DNA from: Legionellaceae bacterium
Lineage (GTDB): Bacteria; Pseudomonadota; Gammaproteobacteria; Legionellales; Legionellaceae
Assembly: GCA_020831865.1 (NCBI GenBank)
Contig: JAFIFT010000015.1
Coordinates: forward strand, 1-64,000
Direction: 5' to 3'
Length of the DNA stretch: 64,000 bases
The translations under genes were made by a program, and so were the position numbers. Below the pieces are notes generated by a model, which was not told the DNA's origin, did not search any database, and worked only from the letters and a program-made list of their open reading frames with translations. This document shows, in pieces, positions 54,042 to 62,941 of this stretch (positions are counted from its first letter, which is position 1; each line of letters begins with the position of its first letter).

Positions 54042-54311
54042 TTACTCAATAAACTGATAGTAGGTCTCGCCAGCACGCACCATTCCCAGTTCATGGCGCG
54101 CACGTTCTTCCAGTGCTTGTTCGCCACGTCTTAATTCCTCAATATCTGCGGCTATTCCTTCATTGATCTGAAGGAGTTGCTGGTTTTTTTCTTTTTGCTG
54201 GGCAATGTGCTGATGCAGATGAAACCACTGCCAGATACTGTTATCCGCCAACCAGAGTTTGTATTGCAAGCCGGCTAACAGCACCAGCAAAAGAATCATG
54301 ACACTGCGCAT
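54042..54311 (-). CDS. ftsB: cell division protein FtsB
   Basis: An 89-residue bitopic membrane protein. One N-terminal transmembrane helix (SVMILLLVLLAGLQYKLWL) is followed by a periplasmic coiled coil (HQHIAQQKEKNQQLLQINEGIAADIEEL) and the conserved end ARHELGMVRAGETYYQFIE. FtsB forms the FtsQLB complex that activates septal peptidoglycan synthesis by FtsW/FtsI. Usually it neighbours eno or ispD; here it lies between tsaD and hemY. Confidence 0.93.
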   Translation of the reverse strand: MRSVMILLLVLLAGLQYKLWLADNSIWQWFHLHQHIAQQKEKNQQLLQINEGIAADIEELRRGEQALEERARHELGMVRAGETYYQFIE

Positions 54312-54358
54312 ATCCAGTTCCTGTAGTATAGACTGATAGTATTCGCGACAACGGCAAG

Positions 54359-55525
54359 CTAGACCAATGCCAGGCCTGCCTTGTAGGCTTGCATCGCTTC
54401 CCGTGTTTCCCCCAGGCTTTCGAGCAGTTCTCCCAATTCACGATAGCTTGCGGGCCAAGGTTGTTGGGCAATGCTTTCTTCCAGATAATGTCTTGCCTTA
54501 CCCCAGAGCTGTTGTTGTTTACTGAGCCGTCCACAACACAGGAGCAAATGCGGGCAGTGGGGGTGTTTTTTTTGTAAACTTTCGGCAAAGGCTAATTGCT
54601 TGTCTTTATAGTGAATTTTACCATATAAATCAATGAGCCCAGGAGTGTAGCTTTTTGAAATATGCTGACGCAGCAGTTTTTCCGCCTCCGCTTCCTGTCC
54701 TTTTTTCCATAAATATTGCGTGTAGTGAAAAAGAATTTCGGGATCCTGGCTGAGGGTACGGGGCAGTGACGCAACAAAATGGCTGATTTCATTATCGTCC
54801 TGATGCTGGATCAGATCCTGTAGATAATGCAAGCTGGCTTTATGCTGCAAGCGTTGATAATGGCTATCACTAATAATCTTTTGCTGTTTGGCCTTGGGCA
54901 GCAGGTTGAGCAAGGGCGCCCAATCTCGCACTTCCTCATAAAGATTGAGGAGCAACTTAATGACATGCGGATGCTGCGGCGCCAAGTCTTGCAGGTGCCG
55001 TAAGGTGGCCAGGGCCTGTTCCCACTGGCAATTGGCCAATTGCAGCTGCGCTTGCGTTAACTCAACGGCTATTTTAGCCTCTGGCATGGACTGCTGCGCT
55101 TCGCGTAAATAATGATCCCGTAACGTGGAATTCCCCAGTTCCTGCGCCGCACGCGCCGCTGTCAAATAGTTTAACAGTGGTGTTTCGGCGTCAGGTAATG
55201 CTTTTATGAGGTTTTTTTGCGCCTTACTCCAATAGCCTTCGCTAAATTCAATCAGGCCCTGCCGGGTTTTTTGCCGGGCTTTGCGTGTGTGGCGTTTGTG
55301 ACACCAGCGTCGCAGCATGGAGGGGCTTTGGTTGATTTTTCGCAACAGACCCAGCAGGAGATACAGCAGAGCAGCCACTGTAATGAGAGCCATGATGCCT
55401 ACCCAGAGGGTGGTTTCCAGGGTCCATTGGTTCATGGCAATCAGGACATAGCCTGGATCATGGCTAAGTTGAATGCCGAACCAAACCGAGGCGAGTAAAA
55501 GGAGAAATACTATAATTAAGCGCAT
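54359..55525 (-). CDS. hemY: HemY-family inner-membrane TPR protein
   Basis: A 388-residue protein with two N-terminal transmembrane helices (about 3-20 and 40-62) and a long helical TPR region with repeated pairs such as ALATLRHLQDLAPQHPHVIKLLLNLYEEV. The C-terminal HPHCPHLLLCCGRLSKQQQLWGKARHYLEES is a typical HemY motif. It is encoded with hemCDX in gammaproteobacteria; the molecular role is unclear (it is unrelated to the protoporphyrinogen oxidase of the same name). It shares one base with hemX and ends the leftward hemCDXY operon. Confidence 0.93.
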   Translation of the reverse strand: MRLIIVFLLLLASVWFGIQLSHDPGYVLIAMNQWTLETTLWVGIMALITVAALLYLLLGLLRKINQSPSMLRRWCHKRHTRKARQKTRQGLIEFSEGYWSKAQKNLIKALPDAETPLLNYLTAARAAQELGNSTLRDHYLREAQQSMPEAKIAVELTQAQLQLANCQWEQALATLRHLQDLAPQHPHVIKLLLNLYEEVRDWAPLLNLLPKAKQQKIISDSHYQRLQHKASLHYLQDLIQHQDDNEISHFVASLPRTLSQDPEILFHYTQYLWKKGQEAEAEKLLRQHISKSYTPGLIDLYGKIHYKDKQLAFAESLQKKHPHCPHLLLCCGRLSKQQQLWGKARHYLEESIAQQPWPASYRELGELLESLGETREAMQAYKAGLALV

Positions 55526-56658
55526 TAGTCAGCCTTATCCTGTTCTTTTTCACTATTGAGCGTATTCTGTGTGCCTTGCGTTTTGGGGATAAGCCGGTTC
55601 AATTGCTCCAGAGCCTGGCCGGTTGGTGCCTGTTGCAGGGTGATAGAAACCTGCGTCAGGGCGTGTAGCCGCTTTTGAATGTGGATGGTGTCGCTCTTGT
55701 CATCCCCTGAAAATTGTGCCAGTTGTTGCAGGCTTTGTTTGATAGCCTGATGAAACTGGGTTTCGTTTCTTTGCATCAGGGCCAGTTGAGCCTGTTGCAG
55801 CGAAAGCTGCATGCGCGCTTTCAACAATTGTTTTTGTTCCGGCAACAAAAGAGGTAAGACATCACCATGATGATGACGAATCACCACCAGTTTTTCCAAT
55901 AGATGCACGCTGTTGGCCCAATGTTCCCGCCAGCCGGTTTTGGAGGATGTGTCTTGCGGGGGGGCATCTTGGCTATCAGCGCGTTTTTCTGGCACAACCG
56001 GCAGTTGTTCGACGGCAGTCTGCAGGGCATCAATTTGGCTGAGTAAACCTATGGTATCGGCTTGTTTGAGTGTATCTATGTGTTGTATTTCCTGCGCAAT
56101 ACTTTGCCTTACCTGAAAAAGTTTCGGGTTATGGATAGGTTGGAGTAATTGATCCGCCTGTTCCAACATGCGTCGGCTGAGCAGAGGATCTTGCTGCCAG
56201 TGGCTATTGATTTTTGCCATTTCCAGAAAATAGCGGGCCTTTAACAGTTGCCAATCTTCCTGTTGATAGCCTCGTTCTTCCAAGGCCTGGGTGAATTTTT
56301 CATCCAGGCGCACCAAGGTTTTGATTTGTGAGGCTAGCTGTTCTTGCAGCAACTGTTGTTGCTTTTTCAGCATCACTTGCCCGTTTTTTTGTTGTTCCAC
56401 CACATTGGCAATGGTGGTATTGGTCATGCTTAATTCTTCCTTGATTCCCCGATCCAGGGTGCTGATATACCAGGCCAGATAGAGGGTGGCGATTCCGACA
56501 AGAACTGCCAGTGTCAAGGCCGACAGGCTCAGAATATGACGCGGGCAACGCTGTTTGTCCTTTGCCGGATCAGTCTTGGGAGACTTGGCGGACGGACGGA
56601 GTTCCGGGTTGCCAGGGTTCTCTGTTGTGCTCGCTTTGCTCTCTTTATTTGTTGCCAT
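55525..56658 (-). CDS. hemX: HemX-family membrane protein
   Basis: A 377-residue bitopic protein. A Pro/Lys-rich cytoplasmic N-terminus (about 1-40) precedes one transmembrane helix (about 43-68, ILSLSALTLAVLVGIATLYLAW), then a periplasmic coiled-coil/helical domain with YQQEDWQLLKARYFLEMA and WREHWANSVHLLEKLVVIRHH. Older annotations call it a uroporphyrinogen-III methyltransferase, but no SAM motif is seen. Probably a scaffold for haem enzymes. It overlaps hemD by 14 bp. Confidence 0.92.
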   Translation of the reverse strand: MATNKESKASTTENPGNPELRPSAKSPKTDPAKDKQRCPRHILSLSALTLAVLVGIATLYLAWYISTLDRGIKEELSMTNTTIANVVEQQKNGQVMLKKQQQLLQEQLASQIKTLVRLDEKFTQALEERGYQQEDWQLLKARYFLEMAKINSHWQQDPLLSRRMLEQADQLLQPIHNPKLFQVRQSIAQEIQHIDTLKQADTIGLLSQIDALQTAVEQLPVVPEKRADSQDAPPQDTSSKTGWREHWANSVHLLEKLVVIRHHHGDVLPLLLPEQKQLLKARMQLSLQQAQLALMQRNETQFHQAIKQSLQQLAQFSGDDKSDTIHIQKRLHALTQVSITLQQAPTGQALEQLNRLIPKTQGTQNTLNSEKEQDKAD

Positions 56659-57424
56659 TCATTAATCCTTGCCTGTATAAAAATAAAGTTTCCAATATAC
56701 GGTCGCTATTGCTGACCAGAACGCTCCTCACCCCATTTTGCTGCAGCACCGCTTTCAGGCGCTGGCTAAAGACCAGCCATGTTTTGCTTTGCAGCCACGG
56801 GCGAGCCGGTTGCCCAAAACTGTCAAACAGGGCTTCAATAGCAAAGGCACTTGCTCCAAGTATAATATCGACGGCATCATTCTGCCAGATCTTATGCACG
56901 GTCATAGGGTCGAGTGAGCGCTGCTGGCGTTGGTACACGGCCAGTTCTATCAGTTGGTGACCGTCCTGTCGCAGGCAGTCTCTGATTAAAGGTCGTCCGT
57001 CCCTGCCGCCAATCAAGAGGACAGTCTGTTCTTTCTTCGCCGACCACAGAGGCAGGCGCAGCAGGTGTTCGCTATCGCTTTGGGCAGGTGTTACCGCCTC
57101 TATCCCATAACGCAACAGGCTGTGGGCGGTTGCCGGTCCAATTGCCACAACCGGTGTTGCCGCGGGCCAAAGTCCGCTGGGTTTTTGCCAATGTTTAAAG
57201 AAATAATAGACCGCATTGCTACTGGTGAAAATGGCCGCGTCAACCTGGTTGGGCCCCGGCATTTTTTGGCTCCAAGAGTGGGCATCCAGAGCTTGTATGT
57301 GCATGACCGGAAGTGAGATTGACAGGGCACCTGCCGCGGCCAGTTGAGTGTCAAGCTTTTCGGCCTGATGGCTTGGACGGCTGTTTAAGATACGCAAGCC
57401 GTGCAGATTGATAGTCGTACTCAT
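56645..57424 (-). CDS. hemD: uroporphyrinogen-III synthase
   Basis: A 259-residue protein with the two-domain HemD fold. LRILNSRPSHQAEKL starts domain 1; AAIFTSSNAVYYF and AIGPATAHSLLRYGI carry the conserved Ser/Asn and Thr/Ala; LLIGGRDGRPLIRDCL lies in the linker. The sequence is divergent, as is usual for this family. It closes hydroxymethylbilane to uroporphyrinogen III. It overlaps hemC by 4 bp and hemX by 14 bp. Confidence 0.93.
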   Translation of the reverse strand: MSTTINLHGLRILNSRPSHQAEKLDTQLAAAGALSISLPVMHIQALDAHSWSQKMPGPNQVDAAIFTSSNAVYYFFKHWQKPSGLWPAATPVVAIGPATAHSLLRYGIEAVTPAQSDSEHLLRLPLWSAKKEQTVLLIGGRDGRPLIRDCLRQDGHQLIELAVYQRQQRSLDPMTVHKIWQNDAVDIILGASAFAIEALFDSFGQPARPWLQSKTWLVFSQRLKAVLQQNGVRSVLVSNSDRILETLFLYRQGLMNGNK

Positions 57425-58353
57425 AGGGTTTGCAGCGCCTGAGCAATGAGCTCCATGCCTCCCTGCGCTTGCAGGGAATCGGCACAGTGCTGGGCAATCT
57501 CGGCGGCCTTATCGGCACTACCGGATTGTTCAGTGGCCAGGATGCTTTGCCCATCACTGGAAAAAATACGTGCTTTTAACCGTAGTTTATCCTCGCCCAA
57601 GAGTTCGGCAAAGACAGCAATAGGGGCGTGACAGCTGCCTCCCATACATGCGTTGACTTGTCGCTCACTGTGGACACAAAGGGCTGTCGGGGCATGGTGC
57701 AGCGAGGCCACCAATGCTTGTACCCGCAGATCGTCAGCACGGCACTCAATGCCAAGCGCTCCCTGACCACAAGCCGGCAGCATATCGTCACTGTTAAAAA
57801 CGCTCTTGATATGCTGCTGTAATTGCAGGCGTTCCAGGCCAGCTGCCGCCAGGATAATCGCGTCAAATTGTCCCTGTCTGAGTTTATCCAGGCGCGTTTG
57901 CAGGTTGCCGCGCAGGGTGTTGACCCGCAAGTCCGGACGCAGAGCCAGGATTTGTGCCTGTCTTCTGAGGGACGCGGTACCCACGATAGCCTGCGGAGGC
58001 AATTCCAGCAACGTGTTGTACTGTGTGGACACAAAAGCATCCAGTGGATTGGCGCGTTCGCAGATGGCCGACAGGATAAGTCCGTCCGGAAAATGGCTCG
58101 GGACATCTTTCATGGAGTGGACTGCTAAATCGGCGCGGCCCGTCAGTAAAGCTTCTTCCAACTCTTTTACAAAATGCCCTTTTCCTCCAATACGCTGCAG
58201 GCGATCCTCGAGAAATCTATCGCCGGTGGTGCGCATCGGCAGCAGTTCAATGTGGAGATGGGGATGGGCCTGTAACAAGGCGCTGCGGACATACTGCGCC
58301 TGCCAAAGCGCCAGTTGACTTTCTCGTGTGGCAATTTTAAGGCTGAATTTCAT
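57421..58353 (-). CDS. hemC: porphobilinogen deaminase (hydroxymethylbilane synthase)
   Basis: A 310-residue enzyme from the ATG at 58353, giving the normal start MKFSLKIATRESQLALWQA; the frame is open to 58392 but the extra residues are unlike the family. The dipyrromethane-cofactor Cys is in MGGSCHAPIAV; KDVPSHFPDGL and GTASLRRQAQIL hold the substrate-binding residues. It polymerises four porphobilinogen units. First gene of hemCDXY, divergent from the sensor-kinase gene with a 183-bp shared upstream region. Confidence 0.96.
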   Translation of the reverse strand: MKFSLKIATRESQLALWQAQYVRSALLQAHPHLHIELLPMRTTGDRFLEDRLQRIGGKGHFVKELEEALLTGRADLAVHSMKDVPSHFPDGLILSAICERANPLDAFVSTQYNTLLELPPQAIVGTASLRRQAQILALRPDLRVNTLRGNLQTRLDKLRQGQFDAIILAAAGLERLQLQQHIKSVFNSDDMLPACGQGALGIECRADDLRVQALVASLHHAPTALCVHSERQVNACMGGSCHAPIAVFAELLGEDKLRLKARIFSSDGQSILATEQSGSADKAAEIAQHCADSLQAQGGMELIAQALQTL

Positions 58354-58536
58354 AGCATTCTGGGTTAATACAAGCTCTGCCAATGGTAGCATGAATGGGG
58401 AGTGAATAAAATGCGAGGCCGTGGGTGCTCTCGCCCTGCGTTCGTGCTCTGAAGTTGTTGACCGGGTACTTTTCCGTGTATGCTATAGCGATGAGTAGGG
58501 GCGCTCTGCATTTCTAAACGCTGGCTAAGGATAGGC

Positions 58537-59829
58537 ATGACATTCTTTCGGTATGTGGTTTCGTACATTGACAGCTCCATGCAGCGACGTTTTGCCAATG
58601 CGGCGCATCAATTAGTGGCGGTTGGTGCCATTGTATTTATTGGTTTTCCCTTTTTTTATTGGGTGTGGACCGGCTGGTTTCCGCAGCTGTATGATAGTTT
58701 TGCTTTGCGGATGCTGGGCAGTCTGTTGGGTTTGGGGTTAATTCTCACCCCTTTTTGGCCGGAATGCTGTAAAAAATACCTGCACTGGTATTGGTTTTTT
58801 ACCATCTTTTATACGTTGTCTTTCTTTTTTGCGTTTGCCTTCCTGATGAACCAGGCCAGTGTCACTTCGGCCATGGCTTTGTTGTGTAGCGTATTTTTAT
58901 TGGTGATGTTGGTTGATCTCCTCAGTCTTTCCCTGCTGTTGCTGTCGGGCTGGCTTCTCGCTACGGTTTGCTATGTGATGCTGGCACCGCATCTCTACTT
59001 TAGCGAAGCCCATATTGAAATGTTACTGGTGATGGTGTTTGTCGTTATTGCCGGCGCTACCTTTAACTATAAAACCACGATGTTTCAGCAACAGCGTTTG
59101 GCTGGTATGGCGGTAGCCGCCGGTATGATTGCCCATGAACTGCGGACGCCTTTGCTGGGCATTAAAAGTGGAGCTCAGGTCTTGGCGCGCTATGCACCTG
59201 AGGTCATGGAAGGGTATCGCCTGGCTCGCGAACACGGCTTAATGGACTCGGGAATCCGCAATCATCGCTTGCAGCAATTGACTGGTGTCAGTGAACGCAT
59301 TGTGCATGAAACCCTATATGCCAATACGATCATCGATATGTTGCTGGTTAAAGCAGGGCAGGGACGTGCGCTGAAAAATTGTGTGTTCAGCCGTTGCTCG
59401 ATGGCCGACTGCCTGCAGGACGCTATTGCCCGGTATCCTTTCAAGTCCAAATGGGAAGCAGAGGCGGTGTACTGGCAGGGGGATTTCAGTTTTTCTGGGG
59501 AGCCGTTGCTGATGCAGCATGTGTTGTTTAATTTATTAAAAAATGCCTTATATGCTATTTCTGTTGCCCAAAAAGGCGAGATTCGTATTTGGACGGAAGC
59601 TGGAGAGAAAGGCAATCGTCTGATTTTTCAGGATACCGGTAAAGGGATGACTCCCGCGCAGTTGCGTAAATTATTTCACCACTTTTATACGACGACCTTC
59701 ATGGGAACCGGGATAGGATTATCATTTTGCAAACTGGTCATGCAGCGTTTTCGTGGTGATATCCGCTGTGAGTCAAAATTGGGCGAATATACCCGCTTTA
59801 TTTTAAGCTTTCCGTTATACCAGGAGTAG
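58537..59829 (+). CDS. CqsS/LqsS-like sensor histidine kinase (alpha-hydroxyketone quorum-sensing type)
   Basis: A 430-residue membrane kinase. The N-terminal half has about six transmembrane helices, and its first ones (FIGFPFFYWVWTGWFPQLYD, then ALRMLGSLLGLGLILTPF) match the ligand-binding region of Vibrio CqsS and Legionella LqsS, which read GYPLFYWIW-like and FPQPYENL-like there. The HisKA motif is GMIAHELRTPLLGIKSG with His200; the HATPase has NLLKNALYAI, DTGKGMT and GTGIGLSFC. No receiver domain follows, as in LqsS. Family knowledge: such kinases detect LAI-1/CAI-1 autoinducers. No lqsA, lqsR or hdeD is nearby, so it is an orphan here. The exact ligand is inference. Confidence 0.88.
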   Translation: MTFFRYVVSYIDSSMQRRFANAAHQLVAVGAIVFIGFPFFYWVWTGWFPQLYDSFALRMLGSLLGLGLILTPFWPECCKKYLHWYWFFTIFYTLSFFFAFAFLMNQASVTSAMALLCSVFLLVMLVDLLSLSLLLLSGWLLATVCYVMLAPHLYFSEAHIEMLLVMVFVVIAGATFNYKTTMFQQQRLAGMAVAAGMIAHELRTPLLGIKSGAQVLARYAPEVMEGYRLAREHGLMDSGIRNHRLQQLTGVSERIVHETLYANTIIDMLLVKAGQGRALKNCVFSRCSMADCLQDAIARYPFKSKWEAEAVYWQGDFSFSGEPLLMQHVLFNLLKNALYAISVAQKGEIRIWTEAGEKGNRLIFQDTGKGMTPAQLRKLFHHFYTTTFMGTGIGLSFCKLVMQRFRGDIRCESKLGEYTRFILSFPLYQE

Positions 59830-59833
59830 CGCT

Positions 59834-62800
59834 TTATGGGCCTTTGTAGCGAGAGGTTTCTTTTTGTCTGGCCAGCCGCTGGCTAACGTAATTGCGCGGT
59901 TTGGTCCGACGTGCGATTTTGGCATAGAACACCGGTACGGCAAAAAGGCTCAACAGGGTGGAGAAGCTGATGCCAAAGAACAAAACCAGACCGATACTGA
60001 TGCGATTTTCCGATCCGGCGCCACTGGCCATGATAAGCGGAATACTGCCGAATAAAGTGGACACGGCTGTCATAAGCACAGGCCGCAGACGAATGGCCGA
60101 GCCTTCCAGGATGGCATCAAAAAAGTGCCGTTTGTCTTCGCGTAACTGGTTGATAAACTCCACAATCAGAATACCATTTTTGGCAGCCAATCCCATCAGC
60201 ATGATCATGCCAATCTGGCTATAGATATTAAAGCTGTTGCCACCCAGATATAAGCCCAGCATCGCGCCGACAATGGCCAGCGGAGCCGTAATGAAGATGA
60301 CCAGAGGATGAATAAAGCTGCCAAATTGGGCCGCCATGACTAACAATAAAATAATGGACGTCAGGGAAAAGGCAAAGACCATGCCGCCTTGTGTTTCTCG
60401 TAAATCTCGTGACTCGCCTTTATAATCAAGCCGAGCCTCTTGCGGCAGTTCTTTTTTGGCGACATTTTCCAGAAAATCAAGCGCCGCCCCCAGAGAATAG
60501 CCAGGTGCCAGATTGGCAGTGATCGTGATCGCTTTGCTGCGATTAAAACGATAGAGGGCATTGGGCACGGTGACTTCTTTGAGCTCGGCCAAATTGGCCA
60601 GCGGAATCAGCGTATTAGTGGTAGCAGAGCGCACGTAGATATTTTTCAGATCCTGCAAACGGGCCTTATCGCTTAATTGCGCTTCCAGAATCACATCGTA
60701 CTCTTCATCCCGGTCAATGAAGGTGCCTAAGGTTTTACTCCCTAACAAGGTTTCCAAGGCACCGCCGATTTCTGCCAGACTGACCCCAAGTTCGGCCGCA
60801 CGTTGATAGTGAATATCCAGATTAAGCTGAATTTTACGGGGGTCATAATCGCTGTCGATATTGAGCAGTTGCGGATTTTTTCGCGCTTGCGCCAGAATTT
60901 TATCACGCCAGCGCTCAAGCTCCTCATAATTGTTACCGCCAATGACAAATTGCACCGGTTGTGCCAGCGCATTCGCCTGCAGGGCACTGCGCATGATCGG
61001 GATGGCTATCACATCGGGCAGATGCAGTAATTTTTGACGCAGCTGTTCCATGACGTCCATGGTGCTGACATTACGTTTGGCAAAATCTTCCATGACCATA
61101 ATCCCAAAGCCTTGATTGACCGGATCGCCGCCTCCCAGTCCCAGTGGTATAATGGTCAAAGCACGCAATGCAATACCACGCTCAATCCATTTCATCATTT
61201 CCTGTTCCACCAGACGCATATTTTTTTGCATGTAGGGATAGCTGGTATTTTCCGCCGCCTTGGTTAAAATAAAAAAAGCACCGCGATCTTCGCGAGGTAT
61301 CAGCTCAGAGGGGATGTGCTGATACAGAAAAAAACCCGCCGCGATAATCAGTAAAAAACCACTAAAAAAGCCATAGGTGTGGCGCAGACAAATTTTGAGG
61401 GTTTTTTTGTAGCGGGCTTGCAGCAGGCTCAGGCTGTGATTGACCTTGCGATACCAGGCGGATTGCTGATGCTTGGCTTTGAGAAGATACGCACATAATA
61501 CGGGCGCCAGGGTTAGTGATACGAAGGTTGAAAACACAACCGTAGCCGCCAGGGTATAGGCAAACTCACCAAAAAGACGGCCAACATTGCCTTGCAGCAG
61601 GGTAATCGGTAAAAAAACCGCCAACAGGACGACCGAAGTCGCCACCACCGCAAAACCAACCTGCCGTGTACCATGGTAACTGGCTAATAATGGTGGTTCG
61701 CCTTCGTTGATGTGTCGACTGATATTTTCCAGTACGATAATCGCATCGTCTACTACCTGTCCAATAGCGATGACCAGCGCCAGCAAGGTCAGCATGTTCA
61801 GGGTGAAATTCGCGTAATACAGTACGATGAAACTGCTAATCAGAGACAAGGGGATGGTGACAAAGGGAATCAGAACGGCGCGCAGTTTTCCCAGAAAGAA
61901 AAAGATAACCAGAACAACCAGTAGTAAAGCGATGGCGAAGGTTTTTTGAATTTCAATAATAGACTGCTGAATAAAAACAGAGCTGTCATAGCTGTTGATG
62001 AGTTGGATATCCGGGGGAAGCTGAATTTTTTTAATGGCGGCATGGACACGCCGGGCTACCTCCAGGGTATTGGCTTTCGACTGAATAATAATGCCAAGGC
62101 CTATCATGTCCTGACCATTGCCGCGTAATTCCGCCCGACGGTTTTCGGCATCTTTTGTAATGGTGGCAACTTCTTTTAAACGCAGCAGATGGCCGCTGTC
62201 ATCACGGCGAATGACAAGGTCGCCAAAGTCTTCCGGGGTATTAAACTGTCGTGCCAGCCATACCGGAAACTCCCGACGGGTGGATTCAATACGCCCTGCC
62301 GGTAACTCGATATTATTGTACTCCAGCGCTCTTTCAATATCACTGACAGTGACCCCTTTACCCACCATGGCCTGTCTGTCCAGCCAGACACGCATGGCAT
62401 AGCGCTTCTCTCCACCAATACGTACACGAGCCACACCATCAATGATGGATAAATCATCAACCAGATAGCGATCGGCATAGTCGGTTAATTCGAGGGTATT
62501 GTAGCGTTGGCTCGCTAAATTGAGCCACATAATGACATTGGAATCGGCATTGACTTTAAAGACCTCCGGCGGATCCGCTTCATCCGGTAATTCCGACAGG
62601 ACCGCAAAGACCCGCTCACGCACGTCGTTGGCAGCGTTATCAACATCACGATTGAGATTAAATTCAATATTAATGCGCGAATACCCATCAATACTTTGCG
62701 CATCAATAAAACGAATCCCTTCTATTCCGCTAATACGTCGTTCAAGGACACGGGTGATGCGGTTTTCCACCGTCTGTGCCGCAGCACCCGTGTAGCGGGT

Positions 62801-62941
62801 TTCAACGGATATGACCGGTGGATCAATATCCGGCAGTTCACGCAAGGCGAGGCGATTTAAGGCAATCAGTCCGAGAATCATAAGGATCAAATTGGCGACG
62901 ATAGCCAGAACCGGATTTTTGATGGCAATATCACTGATGAA
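59834..62941 (-). CDS. RND-family multidrug efflux transporter (HAE1 type)
   Basis: About 1035 residues from the ATG at 62941 (MFISDIAIKNPVLAIV); the open frame extends 15 residues further but those are unlike the family. Twelve transmembrane helices in two sets, with large periplasmic loops after helices 1 and 7, are evident. Helix 4 has the proton-relay Asp pair in LALVIAIGQVVDDAIIVLEN. The start ELPDIDPPVISVETRYTGAAAQTVE is the usual RND motif; the C-terminal half has GLAAKNGILIVEFINQLRED. It expels drugs, dyes or host compounds together with the adjacent adaptor; the outer-membrane channel gene is not in the window. It overlaps the adaptor end by 11 bp. Confidence 0.95.
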   Translation of the reverse strand, partial: FISDIAIKNPVLAIVANLILMILGLIALNRLALRELPDIDPPVISVETRYTGAAAQTVENRITRVLERRISGIEGIRFIDAQSIDGYSRINIEFNLNRDVDNAANDVRERVFAVLSELPDEADPPEVFKVNADSNVIMWLNLASQRYNTLELTDYADRYLVDDLSIIDGVARVRIGGEKRYAMRVWLDRQAMVGKGVTVSDIERALEYNNIELPAGRIESTRREFPVWLARQFNTPEDFGDLVIRRDDSGHLLRLKEVATITKDAENRRAELRGNGQDMIGLGIIIQSKANTLEVARRVHAAIKKIQLPPDIQLINSYDSSVFIQQSIIEIQKTFAIALLLVVLVIFFFLGKLRAVLIPFVTIPLSLISSFIVLYYANFTLNMLTLLALVIAIGQVVDDAIIVLENISRHINEGEPPLLASYHGTRQVGFAVVATSVVLLAVFLPITLLQGNVGRLFGEFAYTLAATVVFSTFVSLTLAPVLCAYLLKAKHQQSAWYRKVNHSLSLLQARYKKTLKICLRHTYGFFSGFLLIIAAGFFLYQHIPSELIPREDRGAFFILTKAAENTSYPYMQKNMRLVEQEMMKWIERGIALRALTIIPLGLGGGDPVNQGFGIMVMEDFAKRNVSTMDVMEQLRQKLLHLPDVIAIPIMRSALQANALAQPVQFVIGGNNYEELERWRDKILAQARKNPQLLNIDSDYDPRKIQLNLDIHYQRAAELGVSLAEIGGALETLLGSKTLGTFIDRDEEYDVILEAQLSDKARLQDLKNIYVRSATTNTLIPLANLAELKEVTVPNALYRFNRSKAITITANLAPGYSLGAALDFLENVAKKELPQEARLDYKGESRDLRETQGGMVFAFSLTSIILLLVMAAQFGSFIHPLVIFITAPLAIVGAMLGLYLGGNSFNIYSQIGMIMLMGLAAKNGILIVEFINQLREDKRHFFDAILEGSAIRLRPVLMTAVSTLFGSIPLIMASGAGSENRISIGLVLFFGISFSTLLSLFAVPVFYAKIARRTKPRNYVSQRLARQKETSRYKGP

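Noticed and set aside
55525..56658. Uroporphyrinogen-III C-methyltransferase activity for hemX
   Set aside because: No SAM-binding motif; the gene encodes a bitopic coiled-coil protein, and the name is a legacy annotation.
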